From Anaerolineaceae bacterium (GTDB lineage Bacteria > Chloroflexota > Anaerolineae > Aggregatilineales > Phototrophicaceae): DNA of 64,000 nt. The notes under the pieces were generated by a model. That model was not told the DNA's origin. It made no database searches and worked only from the letters and a program-made list of their open reading frames with translations. The DNA lies in NCBI GenBank assembly GCA_002702065.1, contig NZXX01000005.1:1-64000 (forward strand), written 5' to 3'. Of the stretch, positions 52,299-60,751 are shown piece by piece (the first letter of the stretch is position 1; every line of letters begins with the position of its first letter). The translations under genes were made by a program, and so were the position numbers.

Positions 52299-54017
52299 AT
52301 GCCGCTGCATATTCCCAGACAAGCCTATGCAGACCTGTACGGGCCAACCAAAGGCGACCGTGTGCGGTTGGCCGATACGGAATTAATCATCGAGGTTGAA
52401 GATGACCTGACCACCTATGGCGACGAAGCCAAGTTTGGCGGCGGCAAAACGCTGCGCGATGGCATGGGTCAGGCCCCGGACGTCACGCGGGCTGATGGCG
52501 CGCTTGATCTGGTACTGACCAACGCGCTCATTATCGACCACTGGGGCATCATCAAGGCCGATATTGGCATCCGCGATGGCCGCATTGTCGGGGTCGGCAA
52601 GTCGGGCAACCCCGGTGTGATGGATGGCGTCACCCCCGGTATGGTTGTGGGGGCCTCCACCGAAGTGATCGCCGCTGAAAAAATGATCGTCACTGCCGGT
52701 GGGCTGGATGCTCACATTCATTTCATCGCACCGCAGCAGATCGAGGAAGCCATGTCTTCGGGCGTGACCACCCTGATGGGTGGCGGCACTGGCCCCGCCA
52801 CCGGCACCAATGCCACGACCTGCACGCCCGGCGCGTGGAATCTGTTTCGGATGCTCGAAGCCGCCGAAGACTTCCCCATCAATCTCGGCTATCTGGGCAA
52901 AGGCAACGCGTCCCTGCCTGCGCCACTCAATGAACAGGCTGAAGCGGGTGTCATTGGCCTCAAGCTGCACGAGGACTGGGGCACCGCTCCGGCAGCCATC
53001 GACACCTGCCTGAGCGTGGCCGATGCCTACGATATTCAGGTCGCTATCCATACCGACACGCTCAACGAATCCGGCTATGTCGATGACAGCATTGCCGCCT
53101 TCAAAGGCCGCACGATCCACACCTACCATACCGAAGGCGCAGGCGGCGGCCATGCACCGGATATTATCAAGGTGTGCGGCGAGCCGAACGTCCTGCCCTC
53201 GTCAACCAACCCGACTCGTCCTTTCACGGTCAACACCATTGACGAGCATCTCGATATGCTCATGGTGTGCCATCATCTCAGCCCGGCCATCCCTGAAGAC
53301 CTGGCCTTTGCCGAGTCACGCATTCGCCCGGAAACTATCGCGGCGGAAGACATCCTGCACGATATGGGCGCACTCAGTATGATGGCGTCGGATTCGCAGG
53401 CGATGGGCCGCGTGGGTGAAGTAATTCTGCGGACATGGCAAACTGCCCACAAGATGAAGATTCAGCGCGGTGCCCTGCCCGAAGACACCGCCCGCAGCGA
53501 TAACTTCCGCGTCAAGCGTTACATCGCCAAATACACCATCAACCCGGCGATTGCGCACGGCATGTCCGACCACGTCGGGTCAATTGAACCGGGCAAGGTC
53601 GCGGACCTCGTGCTGTGGCGCCCGGCGTTTTTCGGCGTCAAACCGTCGATGATTATCAAGGGAGGTTTCATCGCCTATGCCCAGATGGGTGATCCGAATG
53701 CCTCTATTCCCACACCGCAGCCCGTACATGGTCGCCCGATGTTCGGCAGTTATGGCCGTGCCCGCTATTCGACCAACTACACATTCATTTCGCAGGCCGG
53801 GTACGACGCGGGCATTCACGAGCAGATTGGCCTTCAAAAACAGATTGCTGTCGTCAGGAACTGCCGCACCATCGGCAAGAAAGACATGATCCACAACGAT
53901 CTTCTGCCCAACATCACCGTTGACCCCGAAACCTATGAGGTGCGTGTCGATGGGCAGATCATCACCTGCGAACCGGCGTCAAGCCTGCCGATGGCGCAGC
54001 GTTATTTCCTGTTCTAA
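52299..54017 (+). CDS. ureC: Urease subunit alpha (catalytic)
   Basis: A 572-residue catalytic subunit that hydrolyses urea to ammonia and carbamate. Nickel ligands: two His in DAHIHFIAP (about 137-139), the carbamylated Lys in GLKLHEDWG (about 220), His in [10 protein letters not shown] (about 249) and [15 protein letters not shown] (about 275), Asp in [10 protein letters not shown] (about 363). The flap His lies in MVCHHLS (about 323). All catalytic residues are intact, so the enzyme is expected to be active. Confidence 0.98.
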   Translation: MPLHIPRQAYADLYGPTKGDRVRLADTELIIEVEDDLTTYGDEAKFGGGKTLRDGMGQAPDVTRADGALDLVLTNALIIDHWGIIKADIGIRDGRIVGVGKSGNPGVMDGVTPGMVVGASTEVIAAEKMIVTAGGLDAHIHFIAPQQIEEAMSSGVTTLMGGGTGPATGTNATTCTPGAWNLFRMLEAAEDFPINLGYLGKGNASLPAPLNEQAEAGVIGLKLHEDWGTAPAAIDTCLSVADAYDIQVAIHTDTLNESGYVDDSIAAFKGRTIHTYHTEGAGGGHAPDIIKVCGEPNVLPSSTNPTRPFTVNTIDEHLDMLMVCHHLSPAIPEDLAFAESRIRPETIAAEDILHDMGALSMMASDSQAMGRVGEVILRTWQTAHKMKIQRGALPEDTARSDNFRVKRYIAKYTINPAIAHGMSDHVGSIEPGKVADLVLWRPAFFGVKPSMIIKGGFIAYAQMGDPNASIPTPQPVHGRPMFGSYGRARYSTNYTFISQAGYDAGIHEQIGLQKQIAVVRNCRTIGKKDMIHNDLLPNITVDPETYEVRVDGQIITCEPASSLPMAQRYFLF

Positions 54018-54039
54018 TGGCAGCGCACGAGCACAGATC

Positions 54040-54750
54040 ATGACGACGAATGATTATTCGCTGAACCCAGCGCAGCTGCTGGCCACCCTGCAAATGACCG
54101 ATTCGCTCTTTCCAATCGGGGCGTTCACGCATTCCGCCGGGCTGGAGACGTACACACAGCAGGGTATCGTGCAGGATACCGTCAGCTTACAGGCCCTGCT
54201 TGTCACCCGACTGCTGCACGGCGCGGCCCGGTCAGACATGATTGCGATTCATAGTGCGATGGCCGCCTGTCAGGAACAGGACATGGACGAGCTTGTCGGG
54301 CTGGATGAGCGATTATCGGCCATGAAGTTCGCGCAGGAAACCCGCGAGAGCAGCCGCAAAATCGGGCGGCAGATGCTGCGGAACAGCATTGCCCTGTTCG
54401 ATCATCCTATGCTGGCGGCCTATCAGCACGCCATCACAACAGGGCAATGCACCGGCCACCACGCCATTGTTCATGGGCTGGCCTTCGCCGCGCTCCACAT
54501 CGACCCACAAACCGCGCTGCTGGCGTTCGCCTATGGCCAGACTGCCGGGCAGATTTCGGCGGCGCTCAAGCTCATATCCATCGGCCAGACCAGCGCCCAA
54601 CAGCTTCTGCACCGCCTGATCCCAACCATGCAGCAGGCCGTTGCAATTGCGCTCGACAGCACATCGGAAGATATGCAGTCCTTCACCCCCGCGCTGGAAA
54701 TCAGCGCGATGCAGCATCAGTATTTGTTTAGACGTCTGTTTATCAGCTAA
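54040..54750 (+). CDS. ureF: Urease accessory protein UreF
   Basis: A 236-residue helical UreF protein with the typical [32 protein letters not shown] start and the [32 protein letters not shown] block. UreF binds UreD and gates UreG GTPase activity. The ATG at 54040 lies 22 bp after ureC; the longer frame overlapping ureC is a shadow. Confidence 0.92.
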   Translation: MTTNDYSLNPAQLLATLQMTDSLFPIGAFTHSAGLETYTQQGIVQDTVSLQALLVTRLLHGAARSDMIAIHSAMAACQEQDMDELVGLDERLSAMKFAQETRESSRKIGRQMLRNSIALFDHPMLAAYQHAITTGQCTGHHAIVHGLAFAALHIDPQTALLAFAYGQTAGQISAALKLISIGQTSAQQLLHRLIPTMQQAVAIALDSTSEDMQSFTPALEISAMQHQYLFRRLFIS

Positions 54751-54760
54751 GGAAATTGTT

Positions 54761-55444
54761 ATGTCCAGTATCAGCCAGATTCAGCCTTATGTCAGTATCA
54801 ACGGCAAACCGGTGCAGGCGATCAAGCCGCTGTTGGTTGGTGTGGGAGGACCCGTCGGCGCTGGTAAAACCACGCTGGTCGAAAAATTATGCAAGGCCAT
54901 TTCGGGCCGCTACAAAATTGCGGTCATCACCAACGACATTTATACCCGCGAAGACGCTGAAATTTTGACCCGTTCCAGCGCCCTTGCACCTGACCGCATC
55001 ATCGGCGTCGAAACCGGTGGCTGCCCGCACACGGCAATCCGCGATGACGTATCCGCCAATCTCGAAGCCATCGCCGACGCGCTCACACGCTTTGACGGTG
55101 ACCTGGACATCATCTTTATCGAAAGTGGTGGGGATAACCTAGCCGCCTGCTTCAGCCCGGAACTGGTCGAGGTGGAGCTTTATATCATCGATGTGTCCGG
55201 TGGCGATAAGATACCGCGCAAAGGCGGACCGGGTATCATGCATTCTGATCTGCTCATCATTAACAAGATCGACCTTGCGCCCTACGTCGGGGCCAGCCTC
55301 GAAATCATGGACCGGGACACACGTAAGATGCGCGGCGACAGGCCCTATCTATTCAGCGACCTGCGCAGCGGCAGAGGGCTGGATAACATTATCAAGTGGC
55401 TGGACGAACGCATCGAATGGAAGCAGGCGCTGCTGACTGCGTAG
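54761..55444 (+). CDS. ureG: Urease accessory GTPase UreG
   Basis: A 227-residue SIMIBI GTPase. P-loop [17 protein letters not shown], nickel-binding CPH in [28 protein letters not shown] and the guanine-specificity NKID in [17 protein letters not shown] hydrolysis drives nickel insertion into urease. A 23-residue N-terminal extension before the P-loop is slightly long but not His-rich, so it does not obviously replace the missing UreE. Last gene of the cluster; AAGGA 6 nt before ATG. Confidence 0.95.
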   Translation: MSSISQIQPYVSINGKPVQAIKPLLVGVGGPVGAGKTTLVEKLCKAISGRYKIAVITNDIYTREDAEILTRSSALAPDRIIGVETGGCPHTAIRDDVSANLEAIADALTRFDGDLDIIFIESGGDNLAACFSPELVEVELYIIDVSGGDKIPRKGGPGIMHSDLLIINKIDLAPYVGASLEIMDRDTRKMRGDRPYLFSDLRSGRGLDNIIKWLDERIEWKQALLTA

Positions 55445-55456
55445 CATCGAACCCCG

Positions 55457-55942
55457 TCAGTGCAGTTGATTTTTCGGGCGATATTGCAGCGCTTCGGCAA
55501 CGTGGTTGACTTCGATCTGGGGACTGGCGGCCAGGTCGGCAATCGTGCGGCTGAGCTTCATCACGCGATGGTAGGCCCGCGCACTCAGCTGCATCTGCCG
55601 CACGGATAACTCCATCACCTGCCGCGCTTCACTGGATAACAAACACATCTGCTGAATTTCGCCCGGTCCCATATCCGCATTGGCGAACATACCGGCATGC
55701 CCGTTAAAACGTTCGTGCTGGCGCATCCGTGCCTGCTCTACGCGCTGACGTACGCTGGCGGATTCTTCACCGCGTTCCATGCTCAGCAGCTTGTCATATT
55801 CCACACGCGGGACATCCACATGAATATCGATTCGGTCCAGCAGCGGGCCAGAGATGCGCCCCTGATAGCGCTGGATCATAGTTGGTGTACAGGTACAGTT
55901 TTTCGTCGGATCACCGTAAAAGCCGCACTGGCACGGGTACTC
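55457..55942 (-). pseudogene. yifB: yifB/comM 3' remnant, interrupted by the mobile element
   Basis: Only the C-terminal part of the YifB/ComM Mg-chelatase-like AAA+ ATPase remains: CGFYGDPTKNCTCTP (cysteine motif), RYQGRISGPLLDRIDIHVDVPRV, and the helical C terminus LSARAYHRVMKLSRTIADLA. Upstream the expected AAMNPCPCG reads EYPCQCG and homology then stops; the frame meets a TGA at 55988-55990. The N-terminal two-thirds, with Walker A, is absent from the window. The break at about 55.93-55.95 kb is therefore the left boundary of the inserted element. Confidence 0.8.
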
Positions 55943-55945
55943 ACA
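55925..55945. other. Probable element/chromosome junction (attL region) in yifB
   Basis: YifB similarity ends within this interval on the minus strand; rightward the genes are plasmid- or ICE-like. A core repeat cannot be defined without the right junction, which is outside the window. Confidence 0.5.
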
Positions 55946-56038
55946 ATCTGCGCTTCCGCGTCGAATATTCCCTGACGCGCCAGGACATCACCTCCGTCCA
56001 CGTGCATCCATGGTATCGCACAACGTATGAGGTGAAAA

Positions 56039-56989
56039 ATGAATGACATTGTGGATATGGATACCCTGTACCGCGAGGAGCACAAGCGCTGGCTGCGCGA
56101 GGATGCGCCGCGCCGGTCCTTCCGTGACCGGCTCGCGGCCAGCGTGCCTTACTGGATCATCGTGGTGGCGCTGGTGCTCTACGGCCTGTCCGCGCCCCAC
56201 ACCGCCGGGGTGTTCGACAAGCTGACCCCGGGCTGGGGCTGGATCGCCCCCATCGGCGTGGAATTCGGGCTGCTCTATACGGCCTTCCGCCGCCGCCTGG
56301 CACGGTCGCGGCAGACATCAGTGCCGCTTACCCTGTGGGTGCTGGAAATCCTGCTGTTTCTCACGGCCATGCTGGTCAACGGCGCAGGCGCGTTTGCCTC
56401 GGTGGTGGAATCCGTCGGCCTGACCGCCCTGTCGTTTACGGCTATCGGTCAGCAGTTTGCGCAGCTTCCCGCCACCAGCCAGGCTGCCCTCGTCATGGCG
56501 GGCCTGTCGGCTTTCATCATCCCCATCGGCGCGCTCGTGGCCGGGGAGGGGCTGGCCGCCCTGGCACTGGAACACGAGGACCACCACCATCCGGCAGACC
56601 TTGCCTGGCAGGAAGCGGAATTCACCGTGATCTACCGCGCCGTGTACGTCCGCTACATTGCTCAGGGACTCGAGGAACGCGTTGCCCGCCAGCGCGCCCA
56701 TACGGAGGTGCGCGGATACCTGGGCCGGGGCAGCGTGTCCGCCGGACGGATGCTGTCCGCTCCGTCCGCGCAGAGCGAACCGACCGGACAAAACGGACAG
56801 GAAAACGGACACACACCAAACGGACAGTCCGGACAGGTCAGGGCGAACGTCCGGGCGTACCTGGACACCCATCCGGCCCTGCGTGAACAGTCCGTCAACC
56901 AGGTGCTCGCACACCTGCGCGACGACGGTGTCCGCGCCGGACGCACCACCGTCGCCGAAGTACTGCAGGAAATGAAGCAGGAGGCATAG
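56039..56989 (+). CDS. Element-encoded membrane protein with C-terminal helical domain
   Basis: A 316-residue protein not assigned to a named family. Four hydrophobic segments (about residues 36-56, 62-82, 96-117, 148-170) are followed by a cytoplasmic helix, a low-complexity Gly/Gln/Asn linker (about 245-265) built on repeated GGACAG-like codons, and a C-terminal domain (about 268-316; YLDTHPALREQSVNQVLAHLRDDGVRAGRTTVAEVLQEMKQE) that resembles a winged helix. The layout recalls actinobacterial plasmid-transfer SpdB/DUF2637 proteins. GAGGTG 5-6 nt before the ATG. First gene inside the element. Confidence 0.55.
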   Translation: MNDIVDMDTLYREEHKRWLREDAPRRSFRDRLAASVPYWIIVVALVLYGLSAPHTAGVFDKLTPGWGWIAPIGVEFGLLYTAFRRRLARSRQTSVPLTLWVLEILLFLTAMLVNGAGAFASVVESVGLTALSFTAIGQQFAQLPATSQAALVMAGLSAFIIPIGALVAGEGLAALALEHEDHHHPADLAWQEAEFTVIYRAVYVRYIAQGLEERVARQRAHTEVRGYLGRGSVSAGRMLSAPSAQSEPTGQNGQENGHTPNGQSGQVRANVRAYLDTHPALREQSVNQVLAHLRDDGVRAGRTTVAEVLQEMKQEA

Positions 56990-57063
56990 CGGTCCTGCCG
57001 ATCTTCACACCCCTAACCCGCGTGCCGTGCCTGACGGCAGGCGGGAAGGGGACCACCACCCCG

Positions 57064-58002
57064 TCACAGCTGCTTTTCCGTCTGCCGCATCCCCGCCAGA
57101 AACGCATTGAAATCCTCATAGCCCTTGTACAGTCCGCTCTTATTCATCACCGGCATATCGGACAGCGCCGCCTGCATGTCCCCGGTCAGCCGTCTGCCGG
57201 TGTCGTCCTGGTCGAGATAGAGGTGCACGGCCTGCACGTTCGTCTGTCTGATAACCTCGACGGCCCGGTCCTTCAGGGCGGTGGAATTGAGCACCAGCGC
57301 CGGGCAGGGCGGATGCGGCGTCCGTCCATGGGCCAGCCAGGACAGAAAGTCCATGAACCCTTCAAACACTGCGACGGTGCCCGTATCCCGCCCGTCCAGC
57401 CGCGATATATCCTTGCTGCCCGCCACGCCCTTGAAATAGGGATTGCGCAGCTCATGGCCGCCGCTGTCATTGGCAAATGCCAGCGCGAAATACGTCCGGT
57501 CCCGTCCCGGCACGGTGTAATACGCTTCCTGCACGAATGGCCGTGCTACCGCAACCGGTATGGCCCGGGTCTCTAAGTACCGGATCAGCGCGGTGTTCTG
57601 CAGGGGCTGCACCTTCTTCAGGTGTATGCCCGGCGTAGCGGCTGGTTCCTGCGGCGCAGCGGGCAGGGGAGGCGCAACCGGTTCCGGCGAGGTCTCCGCC
57701 GGAAACAGGGGCAGGGGCGACCTCGCACGCTGGATACCCGCGATACGGTCCAGTTCCGCAAGGGCATCGGGTATGCCGCTCACCTGAAAATACACCATGA
57801 CGAAATCGAGGATGTTGCCGCCCTTGCCCAGCCCGAAGTCGTACCAGCTGTTAAACGCAGTATTGACCTTGAACGACGGCTGGCTCTCCTGCCGGAAGGG
57901 GCTGGTATACCACAGGTCCTGGCCCTTCGTGTGGCGGGGCACATGGCCCAGGGTTTCCAGCAGCTGCTCCAGTGGTATGGCCTTGGCCTGATCGGTTCTC
58001 AC
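57064..58002 (-). CDS. CHC2/Toprim primase-like protein
   Basis: A 312-residue protein related to the DnaG-like primases of mobile elements. The N-terminal part (about residues 1-85; DLWYTSPFRQESQPSFKVNTAFNSWYDFGLGKGGNILDFVMVY) has the CHC2 zinc-finger fold pattern but has lost the zinc cysteines. The Toprim part (about 205-300) holds AVFEGFMDFLSW (catalytic Glu), VLNSTALKD and LYLDQDDTGRRL (Asp-x-Asp). Such proteins prime transferred or replicating single strands. GTG start with GAGGAAAA upstream. Confidence 0.75.
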   Translation of the reverse strand: MRTDQAKAIPLEQLLETLGHVPRHTKGQDLWYTSPFRQESQPSFKVNTAFNSWYDFGLGKGGNILDFVMVYFQVSGIPDALAELDRIAGIQRARSPLPLFPAETSPEPVAPPLPAAPQEPAATPGIHLKKVQPLQNTALIRYLETRAIPVAVARPFVQEAYYTVPGRDRTYFALAFANDSGGHELRNPYFKGVAGSKDISRLDGRDTGTVAVFEGFMDFLSWLAHGRTPHPPCPALVLNSTALKDRAVEVIRQTNVQAVHLYLDQDDTGRRLTGDMQAALSDMPVMNKSGLYKGYEDFNAFLAGMRQTEKQL

Positions 58003-58114
58003 TTTTTCTTTTCCTCAGTTCGCTTTTGCTGCGCCCGCAGGGCTGACTTTTTGTGCAGCGCACGCTTCCGGCTATCCGCACACCTGCCCCTGCCGTCCGG
58101 GACCGGCGGCCACC

Positions 58115-58248
58115 TTCCGCCTATGCCAGAGGGAGCCACGCCGGGCGTAAAAGTCAAGCAAAATGACGGTTTCCGCAGGCGGACCCTCCGACATTTTGCC
58201 CTGACTTTCCCGCTGCTCCGGCGCGGCGGGAAAGGGGCATAGGCGGAA
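58115..58248. repeat. Long imperfect inverted repeat (about 134 bp)
   Basis: Outer arms TTCCGCCTATGCC (58115-58127) and its exact complement (58236-58248). Inner arms hold matching blocks GCC(A/G)CGCCGG, AAAGTCA and GCAAAATG(A/T)CGG around a centre near 58180. It lies between the divergent primase gene and the 77-residue ORF. It could be a replication or priming origin, a protein-binding cruciform or a processed RNA stem. Confidence 0.65.
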
Positions 58249-58288
58249 ATGGTTTTCGCCTGATAACCTGAACGACGGAGACATCGTG

Positions 58289-58522
58289 ATGAACGACGCC
58301 ATGGAAAGCTACAGCGACAAGGTAAACCCCACCTACGTGCTCAAATTGCTGCGCCCCAACGGCACCCGGTTCGGCACCAAGGTCGGCGTGACCTTCACCA
58401 CCGCCCGGCGCAACCAGCGGATCGTCTGGGACGTGGTGCCCAGCAGCCTGGAGCTGCACCAGGGAACGCTGATCCTGGTACCTTACCCGGAGGAAACCCC
58501 GGACCGCCCGGACGCCGCGTAA
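58289..58522 (+). CDS. Hypothetical small element protein (77 aa)
   Basis: A 77-residue protein of unknown family: central strands YVLKLLRPNGTRFGTKVGVTFTTARRNQRIVWDVVPSSLELHQGTLILVPYPE suggest a small beta-barrel or SH3-like fold. GGAG 9-10 nt before the ATG. Followed by two strong hairpins, the second a terminator, so it forms its own transcript next to the inverted repeat. Reported because of ribosome site, codon use and context. Confidence 0.5.
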   Translation: MNDAMESYSDKVNPTYVLKLLRPNGTRFGTKVGVTFTTARRNQRIVWDVVPSSLELHQGTLILVPYPEETPDRPDAA

Positions 58523-58537
58523 GCCGGATACACCCCG

Positions 58538-58600
58538 CGCGGGGGCTTCACGCCCCCGCGTCAGGGCAAGGCCAGCACGTTCGCCCCGTGCTTTTCTTTT
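58538..58600 (+). terminator. Double hairpin terminator after the 77-aa ORF
   Basis: A 9-bp GC stem (58538-58546 with 58552-58560) followed by AGCACG/CGTGCT (58574-58579 with 58587-58592) and a T-rich tail TTTTCTTTT. Confidence 0.7.
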
Positions 58601-58602
58601 CC

Positions 58603-59058
58603 TTAGTCGGCGTCATTTCCGGGTGCGGACGCGTCGCTCAGCTCCTCAGGACTCAGGCGGATGATGGACTCCACCACCGGCTGATCCTCGGGCAATCCAT
58701 GCCGCCCGGGATCGTAGCAGTAGACCTCGCCCAGCCGGTGCCGCCGGATACGGGGGATCAGCTGGTGAAGATTGTGCCCCTCCAGCACGTAGACGCCGTT
58801 GAAGTACATGAGGGAGATCATCCGATAGGGCGGAGGGCAGACGACCGTCTGGAGATTGCGGTAGAATTCGACGGTAATCATGCCGTCCGCGTGATAAAAG
58901 GCGATGCTCACCTCCTCCTGGGCCAGATTGTGCGCGGAATAGTCTTCAGCGGCTTCCTCCGCTTCGCTGTAGCCGGGAGGGGCAGGGGACCCGCCCAAAT
59001 CCCGGAATACGTCCGGCTCCTGCTGGTGATGTGCGCGCCGTCCCTGATTATCTGCCAC
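58603..59058 (-). CDS. Hypothetical element protein (151 aa)
   Basis: A 151-residue acidic protein of unknown family. The core alternates strands and polar turns (VSIAFYHADGMITVEFYRNLQTVVCPPPYRMISLMYFNGVYVLEGHNLHQLIPRIRRHRLGEVYCYDPG); the tail is Asp/Glu-rich. GTG start at 59058, overlapping the relaxase stop by 11 bp, with AAAGGA 9 nt upstream, so it is coupled to the relaxase and may be a transfer accessory factor. The longer open frame is an out-of-frame shadow of the relaxase. Confidence 0.55.
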   Translation of the reverse strand: MADNQGRRAHHQQEPDVFRDLGGSPAPPGYSEAEEAAEDYSAHNLAQEEVSIAFYHADGMITVEFYRNLQTVVCPPPYRMISLMYFNGVYVLEGHNLHQLIPRIRRHRLGEVYCYDPGRHGLPEDQPVVESIIRLSPEELSDASAPGNDAD

Positions 59059-60436
59059 GTTCTCTTGTCCTTTCTCTGGTCGGTATCGGTCGGTCCTGCT
59101 CGATGGAACGATAGCGGGCGTTGACGCGCTGCTGCTCGATGCGCAGCATGGCATCGCGGCGCTCCTGTTCACGCTGCTGCCGCAGGTACTGCATGTGCAC
59201 CGCCACGGCGTGCGCCCGCTCCCTTGTAGTGAGGTCCGTCTGCTGCTGCAAGTAGGGTTGCAGTTTGCGGAAATCCTCACGCTGTTCCTGCGACCAGACG
59301 CGGCGCGGTTTCTGGCGATATTCCTCCTCCTGCTGCCGCGCCGGGTCCTGGGGTTTCGCCCCCCACGAAAACATCGATGCCAGCTTCGCATAGGTCTCCC
59401 TGCTGGTAAGCACCGCATAGTGCTGCTGCATCCGTTCGGCCTGTTTGTCCCAGTGGCGCTGCCACCCGGCCAGGGAATCCTTCATCATGCCCCACCACGC
59501 ACCGCGCTGCTGCTGGCGTTCCCGGTCCTGCTGGCGGAGCGCATCCGCCGGGGTACGGGGCTTCTCGCGCGCCGCCTGTTCCCGCTGGTCATCGCGTTCC
59601 GCCGCAGCCCGTCCGGCCTGCCGCTGGTTGTCATTGGCGGCAGCATCGATGTGCGGTTCCTCGCGCGCTCCGGCACGCACGGCATTGGCGGTCTTGATGG
59701 CCTCGTTTTTCCTCCCGCGCTCGGTCTGAATACCCTGTTTCTCCAGCTCGCCCGCGTCATACCCCAAATGCTCCGTCGGAGCCTGATCCAGACCCTGCCG
59801 TTCGTAAGAGCGCATATCGACGCGGGCGTCACTGCCTGCGGCGGCGAGGTGCTCGTTCTGTTTCTGCTCCCAGGCATTGCGCCATGTTTCCACGAGGCCC
59901 GGGTGATTCCAGGCGCGATTCTTCTTATCAAAGCCGTCGGCGGTCACATCGCGCAAGGTGAGCAGCACGTGGGCATGGGGATTACGCCCACCATCAGAGG
60001 ATTCCTTGTCGTGAATGGCAATGTCGGCGATCATCCCGCGCGCCACGAACTGCTCCTGCACGTGCTCGCGCAGCAGCTCGATGTTCTGCTCCAGGGTCAA
60101 TTCGCGGGGCAGGCCGATGATCAGGCTGCGCAGGAGCTGTGCATCCTTGCGTTTCTCCGCCGCTTCGACGGTATTGTGCAGGACTTCGCGGTTGTAAGCC
60201 CATTCCGGCGCATGATCAGGGGCAAGGATTTCCGTATGCACCACATCTTCACGGCCCGAGTAATCGAAGGTCTTTTCCTGCTGCTGATCGCGGAGCGGTT
60301 CGCCTGAACGATAGGAAGCGGCTGCCAGGGCAGAGGAGACGCGCAGCGTTTTACCCGAGCCATAGGCGGACTGCCTGACCGCCGAGCGCCCGCTGCCTCG
60401 ACCGAGGATATGCACACTGTAGGTCGCCACCGGCAT
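59048..60436 (-). CDS. MobA/MobL-type (MOBQ) relaxase
   Basis: A 462-residue conjugative relaxase. N-terminal domain: MPVATYSVHILGRGSGRSAVRQSAYGSG start, catalytic-Tyr-containing ALAAASYRSGE (about residues 37-47) and the metal-binding three-His motif region HDKESSDGGRNPHAHVLLTLRDV (about 163-185). The C-terminal half is long, charged and coiled-coil-like (Arg/Gln/Glu-rich, about 250-462), without a visible helicase or primase domain. It would nick oriT and pilot the strand. The predicted oriT lies just upstream; the T4CP gene diverges. Confidence 0.88.
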   Translation of the reverse strand: MPVATYSVHILGRGSGRSAVRQSAYGSGKTLRVSSALAAASYRSGEPLRDQQQEKTFDYSGREDVVHTEILAPDHAPEWAYNREVLHNTVEAAEKRKDAQLLRSLIIGLPRELTLEQNIELLREHVQEQFVARGMIADIAIHDKESSDGGRNPHAHVLLTLRDVTADGFDKKNRAWNHPGLVETWRNAWEQKQNEHLAAAGSDARVDMRSYERQGLDQAPTEHLGYDAGELEKQGIQTERGRKNEAIKTANAVRAGAREEPHIDAAANDNQRQAGRAAAERDDQREQAAREKPRTPADALRQQDRERQQQRGAWWGMMKDSLAGWQRHWDKQAERMQQHYAVLTSRETYAKLASMFSWGAKPQDPARQQEEEYRQKPRRVWSQEQREDFRKLQPYLQQQTDLTTRERAHAVAVHMQYLRQQREQERRDAMLRIEQQRVNARYRSIEQDRPIPTRERTRERGR

Positions 60437-60483
60437 CGCTGATCCGTCTCCCTGTCGTCACCTGCACCGGCAGAACACCGGCA
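60429..60483. repeat. Three CACCGGCA direct repeats at the relaxase start
   Basis: Copies at 60429-60436, 60464-60471 and 60476-60483. The first overlaps the relaxase start codon. They could be operator or accessory-protein sites, or chance in GC-rich DNA. Confidence 0.35.
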
Positions 60484-60751
60484 CCGCGTGTATCGAACCC
60501 GCAGTACCGGCCCACGCCCTTCGGCGTGGTGGCAGCCGTTCGGGTATCGACCCCGTCCGCCTGCTTCATTTCGGGCCTGCGCCCAAAATTCAAAAGAATG
60601 CGCACTTATACATTGCTTCGCAATGTGTGCGCCGCTGCTGCCCTTATTCTCCCACTACCCACCACCCGTTCTTCTCAGTGCCCTGAGAAATTCAGAACAC
60701 CCCGACCGGTAGAATGCGCGTAACGACCATGTATGACTAAGGAGTTAAGTG
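60437..60751. other. Relaxase/T4CP intergenic region
   Basis: This 315-bp non-coding stretch holds the direct repeats at its left end, a CCACGCC-CTTC-GGCGTGG hairpin near 60511-60528, the predicted oriT at 60596-60632 and the AAGGAG ribosome site of the T4CP gene. I found no open frame that looks real. Confidence 0.6.
60596..60632 (-). other. Predicted origin of transfer (oriT), RSF1010/pSC101-like
   Basis: On the minus strand a perfect inverted repeat ACATTGC-gaa-GCAATGT (60626-60610) is followed after one base by TAAGTGCGC, close to the nic region TAA(A/G)TGCGCCCT of the RSF1010/R1162/pSC101 group, whose relaxases are MOBQ. By analogy the nick would fall between 60601 and 60600. An extra pairing GCGCAC/GTGCGC (60600-60605 with 60627-60632) extends the stem. 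It lies between the divergent relaxase and coupling-protein genes. Confidence 0.7.

Noticed and set aside
56785..56835. Five CGGACA repeats, possible replication iterons
   Set aside because: They lie inside a coding region, their spacing (9, 12, 15, 9) follows codons, and they encode a Gly/Gln/Asn-rich linker. Simple coding repetition is sufficient; an iteron role has no support.
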